Source: CAYMUC01 sp964471865 (GTDB taxonomy: Bacteria > Actinomycetota > Acidimicrobiia > Acidimicrobiales > Ilumatobacteraceae). From it: 13,491 nt of DNA. The translations under genes and the position numbers were made by a program. Of this stretch, positions 1 to 6,186 are shown piece by piece. The notes under the pieces were generated by a model. That model made no database searches and was not told where the DNA came from. It saw only the letters and a list, made by a program, of their open reading frames with translations. Location of the stretch: positions 1 through 13,491 of the forward strand of contig CAYYHU010000044.1 of assembly GCA_964471865.1 (NCBI GenBank). The letters are read 5' to 3'. Position 1 is the stretch's first letter. Each line of letters starts with the position of its first letter.

Positions 1-54
1 TCCCACCCACCACGACCACGACGGTCCCACCCACCACGACCACGACGGTCCCAC
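1..54 (+). repeat. 24-bp tandem repeat encoding PPTTTTTV
   Basis: Two perfect 24-bp units lie at 1-24 and 25-48, and the first six bases of a third at 49-54. The unit length is a multiple of three, so copy-number change would keep the frame. The array is cut by the left edge, so its full copy number is unknown. Confidence 0.85.
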
Positions 55-149
55 CTCCGGTGGAGAACGATCGCCCGGGTAAGCGATGGGGCTGGTGGAA
101 GCGCCTCATCTCGTTCGTCGAACGGTACGCACTGTTCCGGGTCTGGTGA
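1..149 (+). CDS. C-terminal end of an unidentified Pro/Thr-repeat protein (partial)
   Basis: Only the last 48 codons are in the window (frame from base 3, TGA at 147-149); the start lies to the left. The visible protein begins with two copies of the octapeptide PPTTTTTV, then a short PPPVENDRPG spacer, then a strongly basic, aromatic tail (KRWGWWKRLISFVERY, ending FRVW). The Pro/Thr repeat looks like an extended linker of the kind found in exported or wall-spanning actinobacterial proteins. The tail could be an amphipathic or membrane-associating segment. An open frame that stays in register with a codon-periodic repeat, ends in TGA and is followed 16 bases later by a strong hairpin supports a real gene. 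No family is recognised and no function is assigned. Confidence 0.6.
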   Translation, partial: PPTTTTTVPPTTTTTVPPPVENDRPGKRWGWWKRLISFVERYALFRVW

Positions 150-165
150 GCCTTGGCGTCTGGGC

Positions 166-202
166 CACCCCATCAGGGACATGAGTTGACCCTGATGGGG
201 TG
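166..202 (+). terminator. 13-bp perfect hairpin, probable transcription terminator
   Basis: Bases 166-178 (CACCCCATCAGGG) pair perfectly with 190-202 across an 11-nt loop. The hairpin starts 16 bases after the stop of the gene at 1-149 and precedes the promoter of the next gene. No T-tract follows, which is common for high-GC actinobacterial hairpin terminators. It could instead be a bidirectional or regulatory structure. Confidence 0.65.
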
Positions 203-281
203 ACCCTCGCCGCTACAGGGCAACGCGATGATTGCGGTGGTGGTCCAATGGCCCTTTGGTTCGGCTGGAGGCGTGAAGCGT

Positions 282-296
282 TAGCGTGAGGAAGTG
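282..296 (+). promoter_or_regulatory. Candidate leaderless promoter: TAGCGT, 6 nt, GTG
   Basis: A TANNNT -10-like box (TAGCGT, 282-287) lies exactly six bases before the GTG start at 294, so the first transcribed base could be the start codon. The intervening GAGGAA abuts the GTG too closely to act as a normal Shine-Dalgarno site. No convincing -35 hexamer is seen. Confidence 0.5.
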
Positions 297-947
297 ATCG
301 CTGTCGGCAGCCTGACGGGTTTGGGAACCTTCGAGCGAGTGCTCGATCTCGTCGGAGTCGGAGCATTTTCGATCTCGGGCGCGGCGCTCGCAGTGCGAAA
401 AGGGTTCGACGTGGTCGGTGTCGTGGTCCTCGGACTCGTGACGGCATTGGGAGGAGGAATCCTTCGAGACGTCCTTTTGGGGCTGTCACCGCCGGTGGCA
501 TTTGCCGATACCTGGTACCTGATCACAGCAGGGGCGGCAGCGGTCGTGGTGATGTTGGCGTATCCCGTGCTGAGCCGGCTCTGGCGTCCCGTTCTCGTCT
601 TCGATGCGGCCGGACTGGGACTGTTTTCGATCGTGGGGACGATCAGGGCTCTCGACTACGACTGGTCGTGGCCGTCAGCCGCTCTCCTGGGAGTGACCAC
701 CGCAATCGGTGGCGGAGTGATTCGCGATGTTCTCGCTCGCGATATTCCGATGGTTTTCGGTTCAGCCTCCGGTCTCTACGCCATTCCGGCCACCAGCGGA
801 GCGATCCTCACAGCGCTTCTCTGGGACGCAAATTTCGATGGTCCCTTGGCTGCGATCCTGATCGGAGTAGGGGTCGGAACGCTTCGGCTCATTTCGGTCC
901 ATCGAGGGTGGCGGGCACCGGTGGCACGGCACTCACTGGAACCCTGA
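294..947 (+). CDS. TRIC-type (UPF0126, YicG-like) inner-membrane protein
   Basis: Predicted 217-residue membrane protein built from two similar halves, as expected for the bacterial TRIC/UPF0126 family, whose members form trimeric cation channels. Each half carries the family signature GGGxxRD: GGGILRD at residues 53-59 and GGGVIRD at 139-145. About six or seven hydrophobic helices fill residues 14-200. The residue 23-33 stretch (GAFSISGAALA) is the typical first helix. Length fits the family (about 200-220). GTG 294 is chosen because a TAG stop at 282 blocks any longer frame; a GTG at 339 is the only close alternative. The 3' end overlaps the convergent gene by 59 bp. Transported ion and physiological role cannot be read from sequence. 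Confidence 0.9.
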   Translation: MIAVGSLTGLGTFERVLDLVGVGAFSISGAALAVRKGFDVVGVVVLGLVTALGGGILRDVLLGLSPPVAFADTWYLITAGAAAVVVMLAYPVLSRLWRPVLVFDAAGLGLFSIVGTIRALDYDWSWPSAALLGVTTAIGGGVIRDVLARDIPMVFGSASGLYAIPATSGAILTALLWDANFDGPLAAILIGVGVGTLRLISVHRGWRAPVARHSLEP

Positions 948-2007
948 GGATCGCCAAGGGGCAAGGCCGGACATGCTCAGACTCGTGCTCGACAAAGCAG
1001 ACACGTCCGCCAGATCGCACGACATCGAAGACGACGGTATCCAGAAGTTCCTTTCGATCCGGGGACAGGTCTTCTGGTGACACACAGACGATGAGTTGGT
1101 CCACCGATCCCTGGTGGGCAATCTGAGCAATGGTCGCGAGGTCATCGATGACGCGATCACTGCTGCGGGCTCGATCGAGATCATCAGCAAGGACCTGAGC
1201 GTCGTGTCGTCGAGCGTCCCGGCGTAGTTCCATGAGCATCCGTTGGAACTCGCGGGAGTCGACGTGAGCACCCGCGCTTTCGAGGTGTGCGATCAGATCT
1301 GATCCCGTGGAACTGATCCGCTGGAACTCGGCGCTGAGACGACGCGGTCCCACAACGGCTACGGGTGCATCGTGGTGCGATCTATAGGCCTGGATCCGTT
1401 GGTCGATCTCGACGAGGAGATGATGGCGCCGGTCATGGTGAGCGATATCGGTACGTTGCCCAAAGGCGCGAGGTTTCATCACGGTCTCGGGAGCCAGGAC
1501 AGTGGTCATCGGCCATTGGGCATCGCGGATCTCGGTGACGTCTTCGCCGTGGACCCACATCAGACGGGCCTCGTCCTCGGACAACACGAGGACCCACAGT
1601 TGTGCCGGGATCACGAATGCTCCCACGACATCGATGAGCAGCGGGGTCCCGTAGGCGACCCGCGTTGGCATGGCCTGGGTGGTCAGCGCGATTACCGTGG
1701 CCCCAGGACGTGACCACACGACGAGTGCGTCGAGCCGGTGCGCAGGATCGACCATCTCGAGGGCCTCATGGACGTCGCGCCGAAAGCCTGACACGAGTGA
1801 TGGTGGCACGTCCGATTCAAGAACCGAGTCGACCGTGGCCAGAACCTGTTCGACCACGACATCGTCATGTTGTCGTCGCCCCGGCTCTCGATGGGTCGGG
1901 AACTGGACGGTGAGAGTCGGCTCTGACGATGAGGCGACGAGCCGTCGGATCGTCGCAAGGTCGAGATCGCCGGGGCCGAGACCCGTGAGAACAGATTGCC
2001 GAGTCAT
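889..2007 (-). CDS. Bacterial archaeo-eukaryotic release factor-like protein (baeRF family)
   Basis: Predicted 372-residue soluble protein of the eRF1-like baeRF type. Residues 16-170 resemble the N-terminal domain (FPTHR at 36-40; LWVLVLSEDEARLM at 137-150). Residues 175-270 would be the middle domain and 285-357 the C-terminal L7Ae-like domain, with the usual ending (RSGGRVCFVEHES, then PLAILRVP). Known relatives are release-factor or ribosome-rescue paralogues, mostly uncharacterised. The GGQ tripeptide of true release factors is absent; the nearest is AFGQ at 181-184. ATG 2007 is chosen because GGAGG (2014-2018) sits six bases before it; an in-frame GTG at 2031 lacks such a site. It lies 61 bp downstream of thrH on the same strand, probably co-transcribed. 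The subfamily is not resolved. Confidence 0.75.
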   Translation of the reverse strand: MTRQSVLTGLGPGDLDLATIRRLVASSSEPTLTVQFPTHREPGRRQHDDVVVEQVLATVDSVLESDVPPSLVSGFRRDVHEALEMVDPAHRLDALVVWSRPGATVIALTTQAMPTRVAYGTPLLIDVVGAFVIPAQLWVLVLSEDEARLMWVHGEDVTEIRDAQWPMTTVLAPETVMKPRAFGQRTDIAHHDRRHHLLVEIDQRIQAYRSHHDAPVAVVGPRRLSAEFQRISSTGSDLIAHLESAGAHVDSREFQRMLMELRRDARRHDAQVLADDLDRARSSDRVIDDLATIAQIAHQGSVDQLIVCVSPEDLSPDRKELLDTVVFDVVRSGGRVCFVEHESEHVRPCPLAILRVPVSAVPPVPATLDGPK

Positions 2008-2013
2008 GAAGAA

Positions 2014-2018
2014 CCTCC
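2014..2018 (-). promoter_or_regulatory. Shine-Dalgarno GGAGG fixing the baeRF start
   Basis: On the minus strand GGAGG is followed by six bases (TTCTTC) and ATG at 2007. This decides the start over the upstream in-frame GTG at 2031. Confidence 0.8.
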
Positions 2019-2068
2019 GAGATGCCCACACTGTGGCGACACCGAGTTCGTCCGACGTCGGTCAGGCG

Positions 2069-2743
2069 TCAGGGTTGGTCTGGGTCCCTTGGTCCCTCGA
2101 TGGCCCCTGAACCCTGAAGCAGACGGGGTAGGAGTTGGTCGTAGTCGTCGAACGCCGGGAAATGGGGAAACTCGCGGCGTACCCGTTCCGGGGAGCGGAA
2201 CAAGAAGCCAGCGTCGGCCTCGGCGAGCATCGTGGTGTCGTTGTAGGAATCACCGGCGGCTGCGACTCGATAATTGAGGGCCTTGAGGGCGCGTACGGCA
2301 TGTCGTTTCTGGTCGGGCATTCTCAGGCTGTAGTGACGAATCCGGTCGTCCTCGATCACGAGGCGATGACACAGAATCGTCGGCCATCCCAAGTGGGCCA
2401 TGAGCGGTCGGGCGAACTCCTCGAAGGTGTCGGACAAGATCACGACTTGGACCTGATGTCGCAATTCGTCCAAGAACGAACGCGCCCCGTCGAGAGGAGA
2501 CAGCGTGGAGATCACCTCGGTCACCATCGACATCGTCAGTCCATGGCGATCGAGGACCTCGAGACGCTGTCTCATCAAGACGTCATAGTCGGGCTCGTCG
2601 CGCGTCGTTCGACGCAACTCGTCGATACCGGTGCGTTCCGCCACAGCAATCCAGATCTCGGGGACCAGAACCCCTTCGAGATCGAGAGTCACCATCGATT
2701 GGCGATCAGGTGACGGGGACGGAGTCAGATCATCACTGGACAC
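2069..2743 (-). CDS. thrH: ThrH: HAD-family phosphoserine phosphatase / phosphoserine:homoserine phosphotransferase
   Basis: Haloacid dehalogenase-fold enzyme strongly resembling Pseudomonas ThrH, which dephosphorylates phosphoserine and can pass the phosphate to homoserine, linking serine and threonine synthesis. With 224 residues numbered from GTG 2743: nucleophile loop DLEGVLVPEIW starting at D21, motif II ILSDTF (S104), motif III lysine in PDQKR (K146), and motif IV GDSYND at 164-169. The conserved TTRDEPDYDVLM and REFPHFP segments are also ThrH-like. Start is uncertain. GTG 2743 has a -10-like CACGAT six bases upstream. ATG 2695, giving 208 residues close to the usual ~205, matches the family N-terminus better but has no ribosome site. 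Divergent from the carbonic anhydrase gene; baeRF follows 61 bp downstream. Confidence 0.92.
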   Translation of the reverse strand: MSSDDLTPSPSPDRQSMVTLDLEGVLVPEIWIAVAERTGIDELRRTTRDEPDYDVLMRQRLEVLDRHGLTMSMVTEVISTLSPLDGARSFLDELRHQVQVVILSDTFEEFARPLMAHLGWPTILCHRLVIEDDRIRHYSLRMPDQKRHAVRALKALNYRVAAAGDSYNDTTMLAEADAGFLFRSPERVRREFPHFPAFDDYDQLLPRLLQGSGAIEGPRDPDQP

Positions 2744-2808
2744 CTCCCCATCGTGCCCTATCGCGGCAAGGAGAAGAGCATCGACCCGAGCAAGGGACGC
2801 TCGACGAT

Positions 2809-2823
2809 TACAGTGGCGATGTG
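2809..2823 (+). promoter_or_regulatory. Candidate leaderless promoter: TACAGT, 6 nt, GTG
   Basis: TACAGT at 2809-2814 lies six bases before GTG 2821, the start predicted independently from carbonic anhydrase homology. There is no purine-rich ribosome site in the 20 bases upstream. A -35 match is not convincing; TCGACC at 2781-2786 would give a 22-bp spacer. Confidence 0.5.
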
Positions 2824-3474
2824 CCTCATCGCCGCTCCTACCAAGATCTGTTCGACAAGAACCGGACCTGGGTGGATCAGCGTCGCGCCAGCGACCCGAG
2901 CTTTTTCGATCGCCTGGCGGCCGGTCAGCAGCCGAAATTCTTGTTCATCGGATGCTCCGACAGTCGAGTCAACGCCAATGAGATAACCGGTTCTCAACCG
3001 GGCGATCTCTTCGTGCACCGAAACGTTGCCAATCTCGTGGTTCCCACCGACATGAACCTCATGTCGGTGCTCCAGTACGCCATCGAAGTGCTCCGCGTCG
3101 AACATGTCATCGTGTGTGGTCACTATGGGTGTGGGGGAGTCCACGCCGCCGTGGACGGACATCACCACGGGCTGATCGATGGGTGGCTGGCAGGCATCAA
3201 GGACGTCTACCGCCGATATCGAGTCGAACTCGAAGCCATCGAAGACCCTGAACTGCGACATCGCCGTCTCGTGGAACGCAATGTCGAGGAACAGGTGTTC
3301 AAGCTGTGCGCGACCGAGGTCGTCCAACACACATGGCCCGACGACTATGCCGACCACGTGCATGGGTGGGTGTATGACATCCACGACGGATTGTTGCGAG
3401 ATCTTTGTGTGAATCCGCGCCTCGACGAAGGACTCGGGATCTACTTGGACGATCAGGTGCTCGGCCCCTGCTAG
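2821..3474 (+). CDS. can: Beta-class carbonic anhydrase
   Basis: Cytoplasmic zinc enzyme that interconverts CO2 and bicarbonate. Numbering from GTG 2821 (217 residues), the zinc ligands are C45 in GCSDSRV, H101 and C104 in CGHYGCGG, with the catalytic D47/R49 pair. The family segments GDLFVHRNVANLV, LQYAIEVL and HGWVYDIHDGLLRDL are intact, and the length and sequence resemble E. coli Can (220 aa). The open frame runs back to ATG 2710, but those 37 residues do not resemble the family, whereas PHRRSYQDLFDKN after GTG 2821 does. A TANNNT box six bases before this GTG suggests a leaderless message. One oddity is Asn51 where CSDSRVPA normally has proline. The stop shares CTAG with convergent trmB. 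Confidence 0.95.
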   Translation: MPHRRSYQDLFDKNRTWVDQRRASDPSFFDRLAAGQQPKFLFIGCSDSRVNANEITGSQPGDLFVHRNVANLVVPTDMNLMSVLQYAIEVLRVEHVIVCGHYGCGGVHAAVDGHHHGLIDGWLAGIKDVYRRYRVELEAIEDPELRHRRLVERNVEEQVFKLCATEVVQHTWPDDYADHVHGWVYDIHDGLLRDLCVNPRLDEGLGIYLDDQVLGPC

Positions 3475-4127
3475 GGAGTGCGGACGTAGGCCAACTCGAC
3501 CACGTCACGTCCGGCCTCGCGGGCACGCTTCTCGTACCGGGTGGCGATTCGCCAGAGCGGTCGCGAGATCCTTCCACCCGTCATCATGGTGTCGGTTGTC
3601 GCTACCGCTTCGATCGCTCGGGCGTAGGACTCGATATCGGTTGCGATGTGGAGACGTCCGCCGGGCTGCACTCGCGCAGCGACGACCGCCCAGAATTCGG
3701 CGTCGATGAGACGGCGATGATGGTGGCGGACCTTGGGCCACGGGTCGGGAAACAGCACTCGGACCTCGGCGAGCGAACCGTCAGGGATGTACGCCATGAC
3801 ATCGCGGGCATCAGCTTCGATCACCGAGATGTTGGTTCGTCCGCATTGGGCGATGTCATCGAGAAGAACCGACAGAGCCGGCGCGTGGAGATCCACTGCT
3901 ACATGGTGAACCATGGGGTTCGCCGCCGCACTTGCGAGAGTCGTCTCACCATGACCGGCACCCACTTCGACAACCGCGGCGTTCCACGTCGACGGTGACG
4001 ACAGGTCAGAGGCCGCCACCCCGAAGCGGTTCAAGAGCGCTTCGTAGCGCTCCTGGCGGCGAGGAGTCCAACCTCGGCGCCGCTGCCGAGTCGTCGCTGT
4101 TCGTAGGGTCCTGTCGGGATCGACCAT
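3471..4127 (-). CDS. trmB: tRNA (guanine-N7-)-methyltransferase TrmB
   Basis: SAM-dependent Rossmann-fold methyltransferase that makes m7G46 in the tRNA variable loop. In the 218-residue product, the SAM-binding motif VEVGAGHGE is at 53-61, the acidic end of the next strand at VDLHAP (79-83), and the family fingerprint FPDPWPK followed by RHHHRR at 126-139. TDIESYA (163-169) and the C-terminal TRYEKRA (196-202) are also conserved. The N-terminal ~25 residues are basic, consistent with RNA contact. ATG 4127 is only six bases after the stop of the thioesterase-like gene; a weak GAGG (4139-4142) sits 11 bases upstream, so translation is probably coupled. It ends in a CTAG shared with the carbonic anhydrase gene, leaving no room for a terminator between them. 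Confidence 0.95.
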   Translation of the reverse strand: MVDPDRTLRTATTRQRRRGWTPRRQERYEALLNRFGVAASDLSSPSTWNAAVVEVGAGHGETTLASAAANPMVHHVAVDLHAPALSVLLDDIAQCGRTNISVIEADARDVMAYIPDGSLAEVRVLFPDPWPKVRHHHRRLIDAEFWAVVAARVQPGGRLHIATDIESYARAIEAVATTDTMMTGGRISRPLWRIATRYEKRAREAGRDVVELAYVRTP

Positions 4128-4133
4128 GATTGG

Positions 4134-4997
4134 TCACGCCTCGAGAGGTAACAGAGCCAGCTGGCGCGACAACGCCACGAGCCGATTCTCGCAATCCCAG
4201 ATCTCCCCATCGGCCTCGAGGTAACCGTGGCTGATGAAACGGGTTCTGAAACCACAGCGCAACCAGCCGGGTGCAGGCCGAGACCGGATCTGCACCGTCA
4301 GTTCCACCGTCGGAGTCCATCCTTGGGCCATGGGCACGTTGAACGTTGTCGGCGGAAACGCATCCGCCACCTGAATCAATCCAAAACTGTCGATCGGCTC
4401 ATCGTCGTGAAAGCGTGCCCAGCCGCGCATTTCGGCGCGTCCCGAACGCGTCTGGGGATCACGGAATCCGGCGTCCTCGGGGTGGAGGCGAATATCGACT
4501 CGATGCGAAAACGGAGGTGCCAACGGTTCGACAGTCGTGGCGATGCACTCCGATGGCGTCGGTAGCTCGAGAGGCGTCCCCGAGACGATCAAGGGACCAT
4601 CAGCACCTGCAAGGTCGGTACAGGTGACGAGCGCGGCGAGGACTCGGCGATCTGAATCGAGGGTGACCGAGGCTGTTCGATGACGCCCTCGGGTGCGGTG
4701 GCGCGCCACGGTCACCTCGAGGGGTCCAGGGCGTCCTGGAGCCAAGAAATGGGCTGTGAGCGTCACCACGTCAGGTCGATCGAGACTCTGGGCCGCTGCC
4801 CGACCCGCCATTGCAGCCAGCAGGCCGCCGTTGACATTTCCCCCGATGTCCCAGCCTGTGGGCACCGTCGCATCGAAAACCTGAGTCTCCTCGGCTGCGG
4901 TGCTCTCAGGTCCTTCGGGCGGAGCCGAGCGGGGTACCGCCGAGGTCGCACGCTCGAAGGCACCGAGTTCGTGAGGGGAGGGCGCTGCAGACGACAT
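4134..4997 (-). CDS. Acyl-CoA thioesterase-like protein (double hotdog, TesB/4HBT_3 type)
   Basis: Predicted 287-residue protein with two hotdog domains in tandem, the arrangement of TesB-like acyl-CoA thioesterases, which hydrolyse acyl-CoA to free acid and CoA. The N-terminal hotdog carries WDIGGNVNGGLLAAM (49-63) and TAHFLAPGRPGPLEV (81-95). The C-terminal hotdog ends with the family pattern GYLEADGEIWDCENRLVALSRQ just before the stop. Substrate chain length cannot be read. ATG 4997 is chosen because the domain starts near residue 37; the frame runs open to 5123, but that extension is low-complexity basic sequence and would overlap the divergent gene. TAGACC lies seven bases before the ATG, a weak leaderless-type box. 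First gene of a pair with trmB; I see no functional link between them. Confidence 0.8.
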   Translation of the reverse strand: MSSAAPSPHELGAFERATSAVPRSAPPEGPESTAAEETQVFDATVPTGWDIGGNVNGGLLAAMAGRAAAQSLDRPDVVTLTAHFLAPGRPGPLEVTVARHRTRGRHRTASVTLDSDRRVLAALVTCTDLAGADGPLIVSGTPLELPTPSECIATTVEPLAPPFSHRVDIRLHPEDAGFRDPQTRSGRAEMRGWARFHDDEPIDSFGLIQVADAFPPTTFNVPMAQGWTPTVELTVQIRSRPAPGWLRCGFRTRFISHGYLEADGEIWDCENRLVALSRQLALLPLEA

Positions 4998-5088
4998 CGC
5001 CGTCGGTCTAGGGCCTCGACGTCCCGGTATGCAACCTCGGCGCTCACGGGGGCCAACTGGCGGTGTGAGACTGCGTAATCTCCAACAG
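4998..5088. promoter_or_regulatory. Divergent intergenic region between thioesterase and LLM genes
   Basis: 91 bp that must hold both divergent promoters if the chosen starts are right. On the + strand TAATCT (5076-5081) is the best -10 candidate. On the - strand TAGACC, seven bases from ATG 4997, is a weaker one. No clear operator palindrome is seen. Confidence 0.4.
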
Positions 5089-5091
5089 GTG
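5076..5091 (+). promoter_or_regulatory. Candidate leaderless promoter: TAATCT, 7 nt, GTG
   Basis: TAATCT at 5076-5081 is close to the consensus -10 and lies seven bases before an in-frame GTG at 5089. The alternative ATG starts at 5116 and 5122 have neither a ribosome site nor a -10 box at this distance. Confidence 0.45.
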
Positions 5092-6186
5092 ATCCCGCGA
5101 CCGCCCGATGACCTCATGGTCATGCCCGAACTGGGGGTCTACACGTTGGCGGGAGCCCCCAAGAACCCTCGAGCGCTGATCGAAGAGGTCGCTGAGGCCG
5201 AAGACCTCGGTGTGGGCACCGTATTCATCTCCGAGCGCTTCAACGTGAAAGAGGCCGCCACACTCTCGGGAGCCGTGGCGGCAGTCTCTCAACGAGTTCA
5301 GATCGCGACGGCGGCCACGAATCATCACACTCGACACCCGGTCCTGCTCGGAGCCTTCGCCTCGACGATGCATCACTTGACCGGTGGTCGCTTCACCTTG
5401 GGTTTGGGTCGGGGAATCGCACCGTTGATGAAGGCTCTGGGTCTGGCGCCGGTCACGACCGAACAACTCGCCGATATCGCCGGAGTGCTGCGCCGGCTCT
5501 TTCGGGGTGAGGTGATCCTGGGGCATGACGGCCCGATTGGTTCGTATCCGCTTCTGGTTCTCGACCGTCACCTGAATGCCGATATTCCACTGGGAGTCAC
5601 AGCCTTCGGCCCCCGAACTCTCGAGTTGGCCGGCGCCACCTTCGACATGGTGGTCCTGCACACCTTCTTCACCGATGAAACCCTTCAACGATGTGTGCGC
5701 ATCGTGAAGGAGTCGGCCGAGCGTGCGGGTCGCGACCCTCAGGATGTGACCGTGTGGTCGTGCTTCGCCACGGTGGGTGACCATCTCGACGCCGATACCC
5801 GATTGCTCAAAACGGTCGGCCGTTTGGGGACCTACCTGCAGGCCTATGGAGACCTCCTCGTGTCGACGAACCGCTGGGACCCTGCGGTGCTCCAACGTTT
5901 TCGCGCCGATCCGGTCGTGGCGGCGATTCCCGGAGCGATCGATCAGGTCGCCACCACTGACCAGCTCGAACACATAGCGACGTTGATTCCAGATGAGTGG
6001 TTGGCGCCATCGGCTCGCGGCAGCGCGCAGGAATGTGCTCGTGCCATTGCGGCTCAGCGCGAACTCGGAGCCGATGCCGTCATTCTGCACGGGTCGACAC
6101 CCCGAGAACTCGCCGGGATCATTGCGTCCTATCGAGATCAGCGCAGTGGCGACGTTCACGCCTCATCGCACCCGTCGACGACCTGA
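5089..6186 (+). CDS. LLM-class (luciferase-like) oxidoreductase, probably F420-dependent
   Basis: Predicted 365-residue TIM-barrel enzyme of the luciferase-like monooxygenase superfamily; actinobacterial members usually use reduced F420, sometimes FMN. Seen in order: first strand PELGVYTLAG, then AEAEDLGVGTVFISERFNVKEA, QIATAATNHHTRHP and LTGGRFTLGLGRGIAPLMKALG, all typical of this superfamily. The later AFGPRTLELAGATFD and GADAVILHGSTPREL segments complete the barrel. It resembles the MSMEG_2249-type subgroup from memory; substrate unknown. Start is uncertain: GTG 5089 is supported by a -10 box seven bases upstream, while homology alone would allow ATG 5116 or 5122. Its TGA (6184-6186) overlaps the next ATG by one base, so it heads a co-translated operon with two transporters. 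Confidence 0.85.
   Translation: MIPRPPDDLMVMPELGVYTLAGAPKNPRALIEEVAEAEDLGVGTVFISERFNVKEAATLSGAVAAVSQRVQIATAATNHHTRHPVLLGAFASTMHHLTGGRFTLGLGRGIAPLMKALGLAPVTTEQLADIAGVLRRLFRGEVILGHDGPIGSYPLLVLDRHLNADIPLGVTAFGPRTLELAGATFDMVVLHTFFTDETLQRCVRIVKESAERAGRDPQDVTVWSCFATVGDHLDADTRLLKTVGRLGTYLQAYGDLLVSTNRWDPAVLQRFRADPVVAAIPGAIDQVATTDQLEHIATLIPDEWLAPSARGSAQECARAIAAQRELGADAVILHGSTPRELAGIIASYRDQRSGDVHASSHPSTT

Noticed and set aside
1..54. Possible CRISPR or iteron array
   Set aside because: The units are directly adjacent with no spacers and keep a reading frame, so they are a protein-coding tandem repeat.
2052..2061. Perfect 10-bp palindrome CCGACGTCGG between baeRF and thrH
   Set aside because: Palindromes of this length are expected several times by chance in 13.5 kb of GC-rich DNA, and it is not placed at a promoter.
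2710..2820. 37-residue N-terminal extension of carbonic anhydrase from ATG 2710
   Set aside because: No similarity to the family N-terminus, no ribosome site, and it would overlap the divergent thrH 5' end; GTG 2821 fits homology and the -10 box.
2758..3384. 208-codon minus-strand open frame opposite the carbonic anhydrase gene
   Set aside because: The plus strand carries all zinc ligands and catalytic residues of a beta-carbonic anhydrase; the minus frame resembles nothing.
5044..6159. Long open frame (371 codons) on the minus strand
   Set aside because: It lies wholly opposite the LLM oxidoreductase gene, has no recognisable domain, and is explained by the GC-rich codon bias of the real gene.
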